Source of the DNA: Vibrio navarrensis | GTDB taxonomy: Bacteria; Pseudomonadota; Gammaproteobacteria; Enterobacterales; Vibrionaceae | Reading direction: 5' to 3' | NCBI RefSeq assembly: GCF_000764325.1 | Contig: NZ_JMCG01000002.1 | Coordinates: forward strand, 124,001-188,000 | DNA: 64,000 nucleotides | Shown here: piece by piece, positions 9,534 to 18,420 of the stretch | How positions within the stretch are numbered: the stretch's first letter is position 1 | Layout of the letters: the number at the start of each line of letters is the position of its first letter | Notes under the pieces: generated by a model | Told to the model about the DNA's origin: nothing | What the model saw: the letters and a program-made list of their open reading frames with translations, nothing else | The model's database searches: none | Program-made: the position numbers and the translations under genes

Positions 9534-9812
9534 ATGAAATTCGAAGCAGTCGTACGTACTGAACTAGGTAAAGGTGCGAGCCGCCGCCTACGTAACACTG
9601 GTAATTTTCCTGCTGTTGTATACGGCGGAGAAGCAGCACCAGTTGCAATCGCTCTGAACCACGATGACATCGTGAACCAAATGGACAAACCAGCATTCTA
9701 CGAAGCAATCACTCTAGTGATCGCTGGCGAAGAAGTTAAGGTTAAGCCACAAGACGTTCAACGTCACGCGTTCAAGCCAAAAGTTGAGCACATGGACTTC
9801 ATCCGTATCTAA
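9534..9812 (+). CDS. rplY: 50S ribosomal protein L25
   Basis: A 92-aa short-form L25 that binds loop E of 5S rRNA in the large ribosomal subunit. The start [19 protein letters not shown] and the C-terminal [18 protein letters not shown] are typical of the gammaproteobacterial protein (E. coli 94 aa). The codon use is strongly biased, as in other highly expressed genes. It is monocistronic, with its own promoter and a strong terminator. Confidence 0.95.
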   Translation: MKFEAVVRTELGKGASRRLRNTGNFPAVVYGGEAAPVAIALNHDDIVNQMDKPAFYEAITLVIAGEEVKVKPQDVQRHAFKPKVEHMDFIRI

Positions 9813-9901
9813 TTCCCTACCAAGGAATTAAATGGATAACTTCCAGCCTTTTGCATAAATAAGATTTACGGCCTTACCAACCGGACAATCTAAAAATTCG
9901 A

Positions 9902-9938
9902 GACCCCAGAGACTTACCACCTCTGGGGTTTCACTTTT
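9902..9938 (+). terminator. Rho-independent terminator of rplY
   Basis: Stem ACCCCAGAG/CTCTGGGGT around the loop ACTTACCAC, followed by a T-rich tail. Confidence 0.8.
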
Positions 9939-10463
9939 TATCAATACTGATTTTCTTTTCTATTTTAAATTGGTCTTCTCGAACATATTGTTTGTTCACT
10001 GATCTATTTTGAAAATGAACAAAGATCATAAAGAGCAAGATGATTAATTAGCACTTCCTAAATAATTTAGGGCACATATAATCACACTGCGGTGACGTTA
10101 AACGGAGGTACCTTTCTCATCCCATTCTTTTAACAGACCAAATCTTAATCAAATATTTCTTATTCAGTCACTAATTTCTACAGTGCGTCAAAAAACCAGC
10201 TAATATTGTTCACCAATTACGCACTTCTTGTTTTTCATATCTTAATCAGCTCAGTTTCAACGACCCAAATCACAGATTTATTTGAATTTAATAAAACACC
10301 TCAGCCAAAACACTAAATTTGTGTATTTTCCGATAAAGATTACAAGCTCATAAATTTCCCCTGCTAACAAAAGTACTAATAAGATTAGGATCACTAAAAT
10401 TTAATATTAATTACGTATATTGCACGCCGTAGCGATATAGAAATCACAAAGAAAGGATCCCTT
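9939..10463 (+). other. AT-rich intergenic region upstream of the nucleotidase gene
   Basis: About 525 bp with no credible ORF on either strand and markedly higher A+T than its neighbours. It must contain the promoter of the following gene. A purine-rich AAAGGA site lies 6-11 nt before the start. I see no strong hairpin, repeat or known operator. Confidence 0.6.
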
Positions 10464-12185
10464 ATGAAGTTCTCCAAATCCCTGTTGGTGTTGTCCGTCG
10501 GTATTGCTCTGGCGGGATGTGGTTCAGATAGCGATAACTCAGTCACCTGTGCCACCGCAGCTTCTTGCACCAAATTTACGGTGCTGCACACCAATGACCA
10601 TCACGGCCGTTTCTGGGAAAACAGCAACGGTGAATATGGTATGGCAGCGCGTAAGACGCTGATTGATTCGATCCGCGCAGAAGTATCGAGCAATGGTGGC
10701 ACCTCAATTCTGCTCTCTGGTGGTGACATCAACACGGGTGTTCCAGAGTCCGACATGCAAGACGCCGAACCTGATTTTATCGGCATGAATCTGCTCGGCT
10801 ATGATGCCATGGCGGTCGGCAACCACGAGTTTGATAACGAACTTAGCGTGTTGGACAAGCAAGCAAAACTGGCTGACTTCCCAATGTTGGCGGCCAACAT
10901 CTACAAAAAAGACGCCGATGGTAAAGTCACGAATGAGCGTTACTTCCAGCCGTATAAAGTATTTGATCTCAATGGCGTAAAAGTTGCTGTGGTTGGCCTA
11001 ACCACGAAAGATACCGCGAAGCTGGTCACCCCAGACAACGTGGCGAGCATCCACTTTGCCGATCCGCAAACGGAAATCAAGAAAGTTCTGGCAGAAATCG
11101 AAGCTAACGAGAAAGTGGATCTTGTCTTTGCTACAACGCACATGGGCCACTATGCCAACGGAACACATGGTACTGAAGCACCTGGCGACGTAATGCTCGC
11201 GCGCTCGTTGGAATCCGGCCAGTTGGATGCGATTATTGGTGGCCACTCACAAAACCCCGTCTGTATGGAACCGGGCACCAATCAATATGCCAACTTTAAG
11301 CCAGGCGATGCCTGTGCTCCAGATCAACAGAACGGCACTTACATCATGCAAGCACATGAGTGGGGCAAATACGTTGGTCGTGCTGACTTCGAGTACTATG
11401 ATGGCAAGCTGCATTTAGCCAATTACGCCCTGATTCCGGTCAACCTGAAGAAGAAAGACACGGACGGAAAATATCAATTTATTACCGACGAGATCAAAGC
11501 TGACCCAACGGTAAAATCGCTCCTTTACCCTTATCAGAAACAAGGCCAAGCGCTACTGGATGAGAAAGTTTCAGAGACCGATGGCAACCTGATTGGCGAT
11601 CGCGCTATCGTCCGTTCACAGCAAACCAACTTAGGTCACTTGCTGGGTGAAGCTTATCGCACGTACAACTTAGTCGACGCGGATTTTGCTGTGATGAACT
11701 CTGGTGGTGTGCGCGCGTCTATCGAGGCGGGTGATATTACCTACCGCGACGTACTGACGGTTCAGCCATTTGGCAACTTTGTTACCAAAGCAACCATGAC
11801 CGGCCAAGAGGTCAAAGATTACTTGAATGTGGTGGCCACTTTAACGGCCGGTTCTGGCGGTTACGCGCAGCTCGACAACATTACCATGTCGGTAGATTGT
11901 GATGCCAAACAAGTCACCATTACAGACATCAACAACAAAGGCTTTGATCTCAACGCGAGTTATAGCTTCGCTGTGATCAGCTTCAGTGCCGCTGGCGGAG
12001 ACAACTACCCTGTCATCAATGTTCAATCAACTCAAATGACCGATGCGTCGGTGCTGCGTGAGTTTTTCGTTAAAAACCCATCGATTTCTGCATCTGACTA
12101 CGAGAAGAACTTGAACAACGTTCAGTACTTCAGCAACGGCCAAGCGGTGAAAGGGTGTCCTGCACCTGCTCAGCCGGGCGCATAA
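10464..12185 (+). CDS. UshA/NutA-like 5'-nucleotidase lipoprotein
   Basis: A 573-aa bifunctional metallophosphatase/5'-nucleotidase. The N-terminus is a lipoprotein signal with lipobox LAGC (C19). The metallophosphatase domain shows VLHTNDHHGRF, SGGDINTG, GNHEFD and GGHSQ, all metal or catalytic motifs. The C-terminal nucleotide-binding domain has MNSGGVRASIEAGDITYRD and the F-G-N pattern that stacks the base. Vibrio NutA (about 560 aa) releases phosphate and nucleosides from extracellular nucleotides, so this is probably a paralogue or orthologue anchored in the outer membrane. It is monocistronic and followed by a strong terminator. Confidence 0.88.
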   Translation: MKFSKSLLVLSVGIALAGCGSDSDNSVTCATAASCTKFTVLHTNDHHGRFWENSNGEYGMAARKTLIDSIRAEVSSNGGTSILLSGGDINTGVPESDMQDAEPDFIGMNLLGYDAMAVGNHEFDNELSVLDKQAKLADFPMLAANIYKKDADGKVTNERYFQPYKVFDLNGVKVAVVGLTTKDTAKLVTPDNVASIHFADPQTEIKKVLAEIEANEKVDLVFATTHMGHYANGTHGTEAPGDVMLARSLESGQLDAIIGGHSQNPVCMEPGTNQYANFKPGDACAPDQQNGTYIMQAHEWGKYVGRADFEYYDGKLHLANYALIPVNLKKKDTDGKYQFITDEIKADPTVKSLLYPYQKQGQALLDEKVSETDGNLIGDRAIVRSQQTNLGHLLGEAYRTYNLVDADFAVMNSGGVRASIEAGDITYRDVLTVQPFGNFVTKATMTGQEVKDYLNVVATLTAGSGGYAQLDNITMSVDCDAKQVTITDINNKGFDLNASYSFAVISFSAAGGDNYPVINVQSTQMTDASVLREFFVKNPSISASDYEKNLNNVQYFSNGQAVKGCPAPAQPGA

Positions 12186-12205
12186 GCTTTCAACCTTTCC
12201 CTCAG

Positions 12206-12233
12206 ACCGGAGCCCAGTGCTCCGGTTTTTTTT
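12206..12233 (+). terminator. Rho-independent terminator of the nucleotidase gene
   Basis: An 8-bp perfect stem ACCGGAGC/GCTCCGGT with a 5-nt loop, followed by eight T. Confidence 0.9.
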
Positions 12234-12464
12234 GTGCGGGTAATCTTATGAATTTGCTGTGGCTTTTCGTTAGCTGATAAAAAACCGTTTAAAGTACGAT
12301 TGACGGCCGTTTAAGCGACTTCTATGTTTGATATTGTCTTTCAGTCAGCTGAATTGATTGACTCTGCGCCGTTCTATTCGCGCGCAGAGCATGATGATTG
12401 CTGTAGAAAGAAGAGTTTGGCGTTAAAAATACTGCTCTCATACAATTTGTGTCTGTTTAAAGAC

Positions 12465-12558
12465 CCCGAACCATGGGGACACCGCGATGTGTGCCTCAGT
12501 GAGCAGTGCGTAAACGCCAGTGTGTTTGGACTGCTGCATCGAGTTCGGGAGGTCAAAA
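12465..12558 (+). promoter_or_regulatory. Structured leader closed at the ribosome site of a small gene
   Basis: CCCGAAC (12465-12471) is complementary to GTTCGGG (12543-12549), whose last bases are part of the ribosome site GGGAGGT of the next ORF. An inner stem pairs AGCAGT with ACTGCT and AAAC with GTTT. Closing the outer stem would hide the ribosome site, so this could be a cis-acting switch. It is based on complementarity only. Confidence 0.3.
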
Positions 12559-12780
12559 ATGAAACGAATCAGCAATAGCTACAGACTGCAACTTATTAAA
12601 GAAGTGGTCACTCGCAGAGAACAGCAAGCGTGTAATGACCCCATGGCCAACTACATTCATCAACTATTAACGGAAAATCCTAACAGCAAATCGGATGCCG
12701 AGACAAACCATCGTTTCTCTGGTTGCCATTTCGACGAACATGCTGGCGGTTGGATAAGCGATCGTTGGGCGATGAAATAG
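12559..12780 (+). CDS. Small hypothetical protein, 73 aa
   Basis: Begins at ATG 12559, 6 nt after a very good GGGAGG ribosome site, which decides this start over upstream in-frame alternatives. The product is hydrophilic and basic at the N-terminus (MKRISNSYRLQLIKEVV), with no signal peptide or membrane segment and a His/Trp-containing tail ending DRWAMK. I do not recognise the family. The strong ribosome site and the structured leader are the best evidence that it is real. Confidence 0.5.
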   Translation: MKRISNSYRLQLIKEVVTRREQQACNDPMANYIHQLLTENPNSKSDAETNHRFSGCHFDEHAGGWISDRWAMK

Positions 12781-12894
12781 CCGTGGATGATAGGGAGCAA
12801 TGGTGACAAATTCCCGGCTTAACAGAGTGCTTTGTCAATCTAGGCCGGGAATCGAGAGTTGATTTGGTCATTTTCCGTCGAGAGAAAGGGGAGC

Positions 12895-13149
12895 TTAAAA
12901 CAGTTCCTGTTGTGGTGAAAATCCAGTGTCGTCCTGCTGAGATGGTTTGTTGGCTTTACCCGCCACGCGTTTGCGCTGATAACGCTGACGACAGAGCTTG
13001 ATGATGTGCAGTTTCTGCGCAGAGGTAAACGTCAGCCAGTTAAAGCGCTCGTCACGATTGCGCATACACCCTTTGCAATAGCCTTTGTCATCGACCGTAC
13101 AGACGCCCACACAAGGACTGGGTACGTTGAAAAATTCGAGCTGTTCCAT
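12895..13149 (-). CDS. DUF1289 family protein
   Basis: An 84-aa protein whose first 45 residues carry the DUF1289 pattern PSPCVGVC-x-VDDKGYCKGC-x-R-x3-E-x4-W. Four cysteines probably bind a metal. The rest is a basic, low-complexity tail. The function of this widespread family is unknown. It is cytoplasmic, monocistronic and divergent from the HslJ-like lipoprotein gene. Confidence 0.82.
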   Translation of the reverse strand: MEQLEFFNVPSPCVGVCTVDDKGYCKGCMRNRDERFNWLTFTSAQKLHIIKLCRQRYQRKRVAGKANKPSQQDDTGFSPQQELF

Positions 13150-13340
13150 ATCCGTCCTGTTTACTGAATTTCTCGTTCTACTCTAATCTGGTCACTCAAC
13201 ATCGTGGAAGCCGATTTTCCACAAAGTTTGACCTTCGCATAAGCCAGTCAAAAAAGCCCATAGAATGATGACCTTAAACTGACAAATACGCCGTGCGCTT
13301 AACTATACTTGCTCTGTTTTGCTCATTAGGAATCAATATT

Positions 13341-13787
13341 ATGAAGCTTAGTTCAAAAACCTTGCTCGCAGCAATTTCTCTCCCTTTGCTACTGAGCGCC
13401 TGTGTTAGCAACGGAAACTCTATGACCTCAATAAGCGCGCAAGATCTGCAGCACCATCACTGGCAGTTAAGCCATATTGATGGAAAAGCGCTGACAGAAA
13501 ATGAAGCCACTCTCATTCCACGCTTAGAAATTGGAGAAAATCTTACCGCCAACGGTTTTGCGGGTTGTAACCAATTTTTTGGCCAAGCCGAACTCAAAGG
13601 GGCGCAGCTGCGTATCGAGAAAATGGCGATGACGATGAAAATGTGTCACGAAGAACAGATGCAAGTTGAACAGCTAGTCTCCAGCACTCTCACTAATTGG
13701 AGTGAGGTGACTTTGACAAACCAAACCTTGACCTTAAAAAATGCGCAGCACGAGTTAGTTTTTACTCTGCGTGATTGGGTGAACTAA
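13341..13787 (+). CDS. META/HslJ domain lipoprotein
   Basis: A 148-aa lipoprotein. The start ATG 13341 follows a TAGGA site, and an upstream GTG at 13293 would spoil the signal peptide. The lipobox is LLSAC. The mature part is a META domain like E. coli HslJ: it begins HHWQLSHIDGKAL and contains GFAGCNQFFGQ and the MAMTMKMC stretch. HslJ-type proteins are associated with heat-shock and novobiocin tolerance. Their biochemical role is unknown. Confidence 0.8.
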   Translation: MKLSSKTLLAAISLPLLLSACVSNGNSMTSISAQDLQHHHWQLSHIDGKALTENEATLIPRLEIGENLTANGFAGCNQFFGQAELKGAQLRIEKMAMTMKMCHEEQMQVEQLVSSTLTNWSEVTLTNQTLTLKNAQHELVFTLRDWVN

Positions 13788-13817
13788 CGTTCCAATATCC
13801 TCAACAACGCCTTTTAC

Positions 13818-13843
13818 AAAGCAGCGTCACGCTGCTTTTTTCT
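13818..13843 (+). terminator. Rho-independent terminator of the HslJ-like gene
   Basis: Stem GCAGCG/CGCTGC with a TCA loop, flanked by AAA upstream and a T run downstream. Confidence 0.8.
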
Positions 13844-14164
13844 TCTGTGTTGTCCAAGCACCAAAGAGATTGAACCGCTCTTAAAACGCGGCCATCTTCA
13901 TCGATTAGCCAACACATTGCGCAATCAATGAAAATCTCCTTCCCTATTGAAAGAATTTCAACCTTAATCTGGTCTCTCTTTTCTAACAAACAATGACTCT
14001 TGACTTTTCACCACTCAGATCAATCTCCTTGAGGGCGATTTTTATTAACTTTGCGTTGATAATCAAAGGGGATAGATTAGTATCCACTAGAGGAAACAAA
14101 GCCATTGGCTGCTCGCCAGTGGCTTTACCGTTGCAAGCTAACCAACGAAAAACACGGATTACGT
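13844..14164 (+). other. Intergenic region upstream of ynjB
   Basis: A 321-bp stretch without a supported gene. A minus-strand open frame (13801-13989) crosses the terminator and lacks a ribosome site near its ATG, so I did not call it. The right half must hold the ynj promoter. I see no recognisable operator. Confidence 0.5.
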
Positions 14165-15310
14165 ATGAAAAAGCTTTTGAGCACCCTTGGTATTTTAGCC
14201 ACCACATTGACTGCTTCTGGCTACGCAGAAACTTGGCAAGAAGTTGAACAGCAAGCCGATGGGCAAACAGTTTATTTTCACGCTTGGGGCGGCAGCCAAG
14301 AGATCAATCGCTATCTGCAGTGGGCAGGGAGTGAGTTAAAAGCGCGCTACAATGTCACTCTAAACCACGTCAAAGTAAGCGACATTGCACAAACCACCGC
14401 GCGTTTGATTGCAGAAAAGGCGGCGGGCAAAAATAGCGGCGGTAGTGTTGATATGGTTTGGATCAACGGTGAAAACTTCAAATCGATGAAAGACAACCAA
14501 CTGCTGTTCGGTCCTTTTGTCGAGCAGCTACCGAGCTGGCAATACGTGGATAAATCACTGCCCGTCACAGTCGACTTTTCGGTCGCCACCGATGGTTTGG
14601 AAGCGCCATGGGGTGTTGGCCAGTTGGTCTTTATTCATGATGCGCAAAACCTGAATAACCCCCCTCGCTCGTTTGCGGAAATGCTCAGCTACGCGAAAGC
14701 TTTTCCCAATCGCTTAACCTACCCTCGCCCACCGGAGTTTCATGGCACCAGTTTTCTTAAGGCGATGTTGATTGAGTTGACTCAAAACGACCCTGCGTTG
14801 CAAAAACCAGTCTCTGATGCCGACTTTGCAAAAATCACCCAGCCTCTTTGGGCTTACTTAGACCAGTTTCACAAAGTGGCTTGGCGTGGCGGTAAACAGT
14901 TTCCGGCTGGCACCGCAGAATCACTCCAGTTGCTGGATGATGGACAAACGGATCTCGCGATTACGTTCAATCCCAATGCGGTCTTTTCAGCTCAAGCAAG
15001 CGGCAATTTAGCCCCAACCACCAAAGCATACGCGATGGACGCGGGGGCACTCTCGAACATTCATTTTCTCGCGATTCCATGGAATGCCAACGCCAGCGCT
15101 GGAGCACGCGTTGCGATCAACTTCTTGCTCAGCCCAGAAGCTCAATCGCGCAAAGGCGATCTGAACATTTGGGGAGATCCTTCGGTGTTGAACAGCCAAT
15201 ATCTCTCAGGCAGTGCGAAAAACACTCAGCAGTTTAAATCCATTGCCGAGCCTCATCCAAGCTGGCAATCGGCGTTGGAGAAAGAGTGGCTCAAGCGTTA
15301 CGGCAACTAA
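14165..15310 (+). CDS. ynjB: YnjB-like ABC transporter substrate-binding protein
   Basis: A 381-aa periplasmic binding protein. ATG 14165 opens a signal peptide (MKKLLSTLGILATTLTASGYA) cleaved before ETW. The mature protein has the extracellular solute-binding fold and the YnjB-typical YFHAWGGSQEINRYLQW near the start. Length matches E. coli YnjB (388 aa). It is the first gene of ynjBCDF, with 9 bp to the permease. The transported compound is not established, and the family resembles iron/thiamine-type binding proteins. Confidence 0.88.
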   Translation: MKKLLSTLGILATTLTASGYAETWQEVEQQADGQTVYFHAWGGSQEINRYLQWAGSELKARYNVTLNHVKVSDIAQTTARLIAEKAAGKNSGGSVDMVWINGENFKSMKDNQLLFGPFVEQLPSWQYVDKSLPVTVDFSVATDGLEAPWGVGQLVFIHDAQNLNNPPRSFAEMLSYAKAFPNRLTYPRPPEFHGTSFLKAMLIELTQNDPALQKPVSDADFAKITQPLWAYLDQFHKVAWRGGKQFPAGTAESLQLLDDGQTDLAITFNPNAVFSAQASGNLAPTTKAYAMDAGALSNIHFLAIPWNANASAGARVAINFLLSPEAQSRKGDLNIWGDPSVLNSQYLSGSAKNTQQFKSIAEPHPSWQSALEKEWLKRYGN

Positions 15311-15319
15311 GATAAACCG

Positions 15320-17029
15320 ATGCTAAGAGCGCTTTATCTCGCCATGATCGCGGTGTGTATTCTCCCGACCCTACCGGGTCTGATTGGGGTGATGGTTTCC
15401 GCGCTTGGCTATGTACCGCCTATCGGCCTCAATCAGTTTTCACTGACTGGTTTTTCCGCCGTTTTTGCCTGGCATGGCGTTTGGCAGTCGATTGGTCTGA
15501 CACTTTATTCCGCCATCCTAAGCAGCTATCTTGCCTGTTTGATAACATTTACCATCTTACAGGCAACTTGGAATCGCACATTTTGGCGCAAAGTGGAACT
15601 AAGCCTTTCGCCGTTACTCGCCATGCCGCACGTCGCATTTGCGATTGGTTTTGCTTTTTTGTTTGCCCCGACAGGACTAGGCATGCGCGTTTTACAGCAG
15701 TGCTTTGGTTACGATCCCAGCGATCAGACCGTTAACGATCTGGCGCTATTGGTTAAAGACCCTTACGCGCTGGGCTTAATTGTAATGCTCGCACTAAAAG
15801 AAGTGCCCTTTTTGCTGTTAATGAGCATTCCTATTTTGCGCCAGTTGAAAGTCGAACAAGTTGAGAAAGTTTGTCACTCGTTGGGGTATGACTCGGCACA
15901 AACTTGGTGGAAATGCATTTTTCCTCAATGGTTCAGCAAACTGCGTTTCCCGATGCTCGCCGTCATCGCCTACAGCTTGTCGGTGGTCGATGTGGCACTC
16001 ATCATCGGCCCGACCAATCCTCCCACGTTTGCCGTATTGGTATGGCAGTGGTTCAACGATCCCGATCTATCGCTGTTACCACGCGCTGCCGCTGGCGCTG
16101 TGGTGCTGTTTGCCGTCGCCAGCTTGCTGATAGCCTTTGCCAGAGTGGTTGAATGGCTTGTGACACAGAAATATCGACGATGGCAATACGCTGGTCGGTT
16201 TGGTTTTGCTTTACCAGGACGAGCACTCTTTCTGTCTATCGCCCTGCTTACCGTATTGATGGCACCCCTTTTACTGCTGTGGAGCATTGCCCAGCGTTGG
16301 CGTTTTCCTGATCTGATACCCAGTCAGTTTAGCTTGCGTTTCTGGCAACACGAGTGGCAGGGAACACTGGGCGTATTGCAACAAAGTATGCTTATCGCCG
16401 TTATCTGTGCATCAATTGCGTTGTTGCTAGCACTGATTGCTCATGAATATCGGCTGCGCTATCGCTGGCAAGTTCCTGGCTACGTGATCGCAATTCCTAT
16501 GTTGATCCCTCAACTCTCAATCCTATTTGGCATGCAAGTCGTGACACTTTATCTAAGCGGCGACGGCTACTTTTTTTGGGTCTGCTGGGCGCATATCTTT
16601 TTTGCGTTTCCGTTCGTGTATCTATCGTTGGGTGGCCCATGGCGAAGCTTTGATCAAGGATTGACTCGCGTCGCGTTAAGTTTAGGTAAATCACCACTGC
16701 AAGTTTGGCTTAAAGTTAAATTACCTATTTTGCTGCCAGCTGTCGCCTTTGCTTGGGCGGTCGGTGTCAGCGTCAGCTTGGCACAGTATCTACCAACCTT
16801 AATGCTGGGTGCAGGCCGTATCATCACCATTACGACCGAAGCGGTTGCTCTGTCGAGCGGTTTTGATCGGCGAGTGACCGCCATTTATGCTCTCTGGCAA
16901 GCATTGCTGCCATTGCTGTTTTTTTCCATCGCGATCGTCGTTAGCCGTTGGCAGGCAAAATATCGTCGTATTTCCATAAAAGGGTTACTCATCCATGAGT
17001 CTTTGTCTCGAAAACCTCGCCATCCATAA
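15320..17029 (+). CDS. ynjC: YnjC-like ABC transporter permease (fused double permease)
   Basis: A 569-aa inner-membrane protein with about a dozen helices arranged as two binding-protein-dependent permease domains. Each half has an EAA-like loop, for example VCHSLGYDSAQTWWKCIFPQ in the first half and ALSLGKSPLQVWLKVKLPI in the second. E. coli YnjC is 511 aa. One polypeptide therefore supplies both membrane halves of the importer. Its last 35 bp overlap the ATPase gene, which indicates translational coupling. Confidence 0.88.
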   Translation: MLRALYLAMIAVCILPTLPGLIGVMVSALGYVPPIGLNQFSLTGFSAVFAWHGVWQSIGLTLYSAILSSYLACLITFTILQATWNRTFWRKVELSLSPLLAMPHVAFAIGFAFLFAPTGLGMRVLQQCFGYDPSDQTVNDLALLVKDPYALGLIVMLALKEVPFLLLMSIPILRQLKVEQVEKVCHSLGYDSAQTWWKCIFPQWFSKLRFPMLAVIAYSLSVVDVALIIGPTNPPTFAVLVWQWFNDPDLSLLPRAAAGAVVLFAVASLLIAFARVVEWLVTQKYRRWQYAGRFGFALPGRALFLSIALLTVLMAPLLLLWSIAQRWRFPDLIPSQFSLRFWQHEWQGTLGVLQQSMLIAVICASIALLLALIAHEYRLRYRWQVPGYVIAIPMLIPQLSILFGMQVVTLYLSGDGYFFWVCWAHIFFAFPFVYLSLGGPWRSFDQGLTRVALSLGKSPLQVWLKVKLPILLPAVAFAWAVGVSVSLAQYLPTLMLGAGRIITITTEAVALSSGFDRRVTAIYALWQALLPLLFFSIAIVVSRWQAKYRRISIKGLLIHESLSRKPRHP

Positions 17030-17642
17030 AACCAGCGGCGAGCCACTGTTTTCCGCGTTGGATCTCACCGTGCAAAAAGGCGAGATCGTCACACTAATGG
17101 GGCCAAGCGGTTGTGGTAAGTCGACCTTGTTGGATGCAATCGCGGGCCACCTTGCTAGCGGTTTTCGCTATAGTGGGCAAATTTGGCTCGATGGTGAGAA
17201 GCTTGATACCCTCGCCGCTCATCGACGCCAAGTCGGCATCTTGTTTCAAGACGACCTACTGTTTCCTCACCTAACGGTTTGGGAAAATTTAGCTTTTGCC
17301 CTGCCTGATAATATCAAGGGCGCCGAGCGCAAAACTCACGCGATGGAAGCGCTGAAGTCCATTTCGCTCACTATGCTCGCCAACTCCTTTCCCGACCAAA
17401 TTTCCGGCGGACAGCGCGCGCGCATTAGCCTGACGCGTATGCTGTTGGCCCAACCCAAGGTGGCGCTGCTGGATGAACCCTATAGCAAGCTGGATAAAGA
17501 TTTGCGTGCTCAATTTCGCCAGTGGGTGGTCGAACAACTGCAACAGGCGAACATCCCAACTTTGATGGTGACTCACGACGAGGATGACACCCCGGCAGGA
17601 AGCCGCTGTCTGACTTGGCCTTGGGAGAAGGAAAATGCTTGA
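16995..17642 (+). CDS. ynjD: YnjD-like ABC transporter ATP-binding protein
   Basis: A 215-aa ATPase energising YnjBC. Walker A is GPSGCGKST, the Q-loop lies at GILFQDDLLFPH, the signature is ISGGQRARISL, Walker B is VALLDEP, and the H-loop is MVTHDEDD. Length matches E. coli YnjD (217 aa). It overlaps ynjC by 35 bp at its start and ynjF by 8 bp at its end. Confidence 0.9.
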   Translation: MSLCLENLAIHKTSGEPLFSALDLTVQKGEIVTLMGPSGCGKSTLLDAIAGHLASGFRYSGQIWLDGEKLDTLAAHRRQVGILFQDDLLFPHLTVWENLAFALPDNIKGAERKTHAMEALKSISLTMLANSFPDQISGGQRARISLTRMLLAQPKVALLDEPYSKLDKDLRAQFRQWVVEQLQQANIPTLMVTHDEDDTPAGSRCLTWPWEKENA

Positions 17643-18243
17643 CCGTTTCACAATCAAAGCCATTCGCTGGCCGTTAACCCACAGCGCAAAACTGGCTAAT
17701 CAGTTGGGGATCAGCGCCAACCAAACCACAGTGGTCGGTTTTGCCATCGGTTGTTTGGCGCTTCCCGCCCTAGTTTGGCAACAGTATCACTGGGCACTGG
17801 CTTTTATTGTGCTCAACCGCATTTGTGACGGATTAGATGGCGCACTGGCGCGCATGCAAGGTATCAGCGATGCGGGTGGATTTCTCGATATCAGTTTGGA
17901 TTTTCTTTTTTACTCACTGATCCCATTTGGTTTTGTACTGGCCAATCCGGAGCAAAATGCCATAGCGGGGACATTTCTCATTTTCTCCTTTGTCGGGACT
18001 GGCAGTAGTTTTCTCGCTTTCACGGTGCTCGCCAGTAAACGCGGCATTGATAACCCTGTCTATCAACATAAATCGCTGTATTACATGAGCGGTCTGACCG
18101 AAGGGACAGAAACCATCGCCTGTTTTATCGCCTTTTGCCTCTTCCCGCACCATTTTGCCCTGATTGCTTACCTGTTTGGCGCGGCTTGCTGGTTCACAAC
18201 CTTTACTCGGATTTATTCCGGTTTTCACACATTGAAAAGCTAA
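17635..18243 (+). CDS. ynjF: YnjF-like CDP-alcohol phosphatidyltransferase
   Basis: A 202-aa integral membrane enzyme. The CDP-alcohol phosphotransferase signature DG-x2-AR-x8-G-x3-D-x3-D is present as DGALARMQGISDAGGFLDISLD within residues 66-87 (split here for length only). Several hydrophobic helices follow. The family transfers a phosphatidyl or similar group from a CDP-linked donor to an alcohol, but YnjF's own substrate is unknown. It overlaps ynjD by 8 bp. The rhodanese gene ynjE, which accompanies these genes in E. coli, is absent here. Confidence 0.85.
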   Translation: MLDRFTIKAIRWPLTHSAKLANQLGISANQTTVVGFAIGCLALPALVWQQYHWALAFIVLNRICDGLDGALARMQGISDAGGFLDISLDFLFYSLIPFGFVLANPEQNAIAGTFLIFSFVGTGSSFLAFTVLASKRGIDNPVYQHKSLYYMSGLTEGTETIACFIAFCLFPHHFALIAYLFGAACWFTTFTRIYSGFHTLKS

Positions 18244-18420
18244 TGGGACGACAAAGCCGGTTTTCGGTGCGTCTTTAGGGAGCAACCTTGCGCGGATAAA
18301 ACCAAGCGAAGTAGGCAAAATTGATCGTCGTCAATCCCACATCACTTAGCCTCATTTCTCGATGTTAAAAGCACATCAAGTTGTTAGCATGGCGGGCATA
18401 TTTTCTCTCAGGAACGAGTT

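Noticed and set aside
12324..12578. 84-aa plus-strand ORF before the small gene at 12559
   Set aside because: No ribosome site, Cys/His-rich unlikely composition, and it overlaps both the structured leader and a better supported ORF.
13801..13989. 62-aa minus-strand ORF with protein-like sequence (CAMCWLIDEDGRVLRAVQS)
   Set aside because: It runs through the terminator of the HslJ-like gene and lacks a ribosome site at its ATG. The internal GGAGATTTTC is followed only by ATT. Possible remnant, not supportable as a gene.
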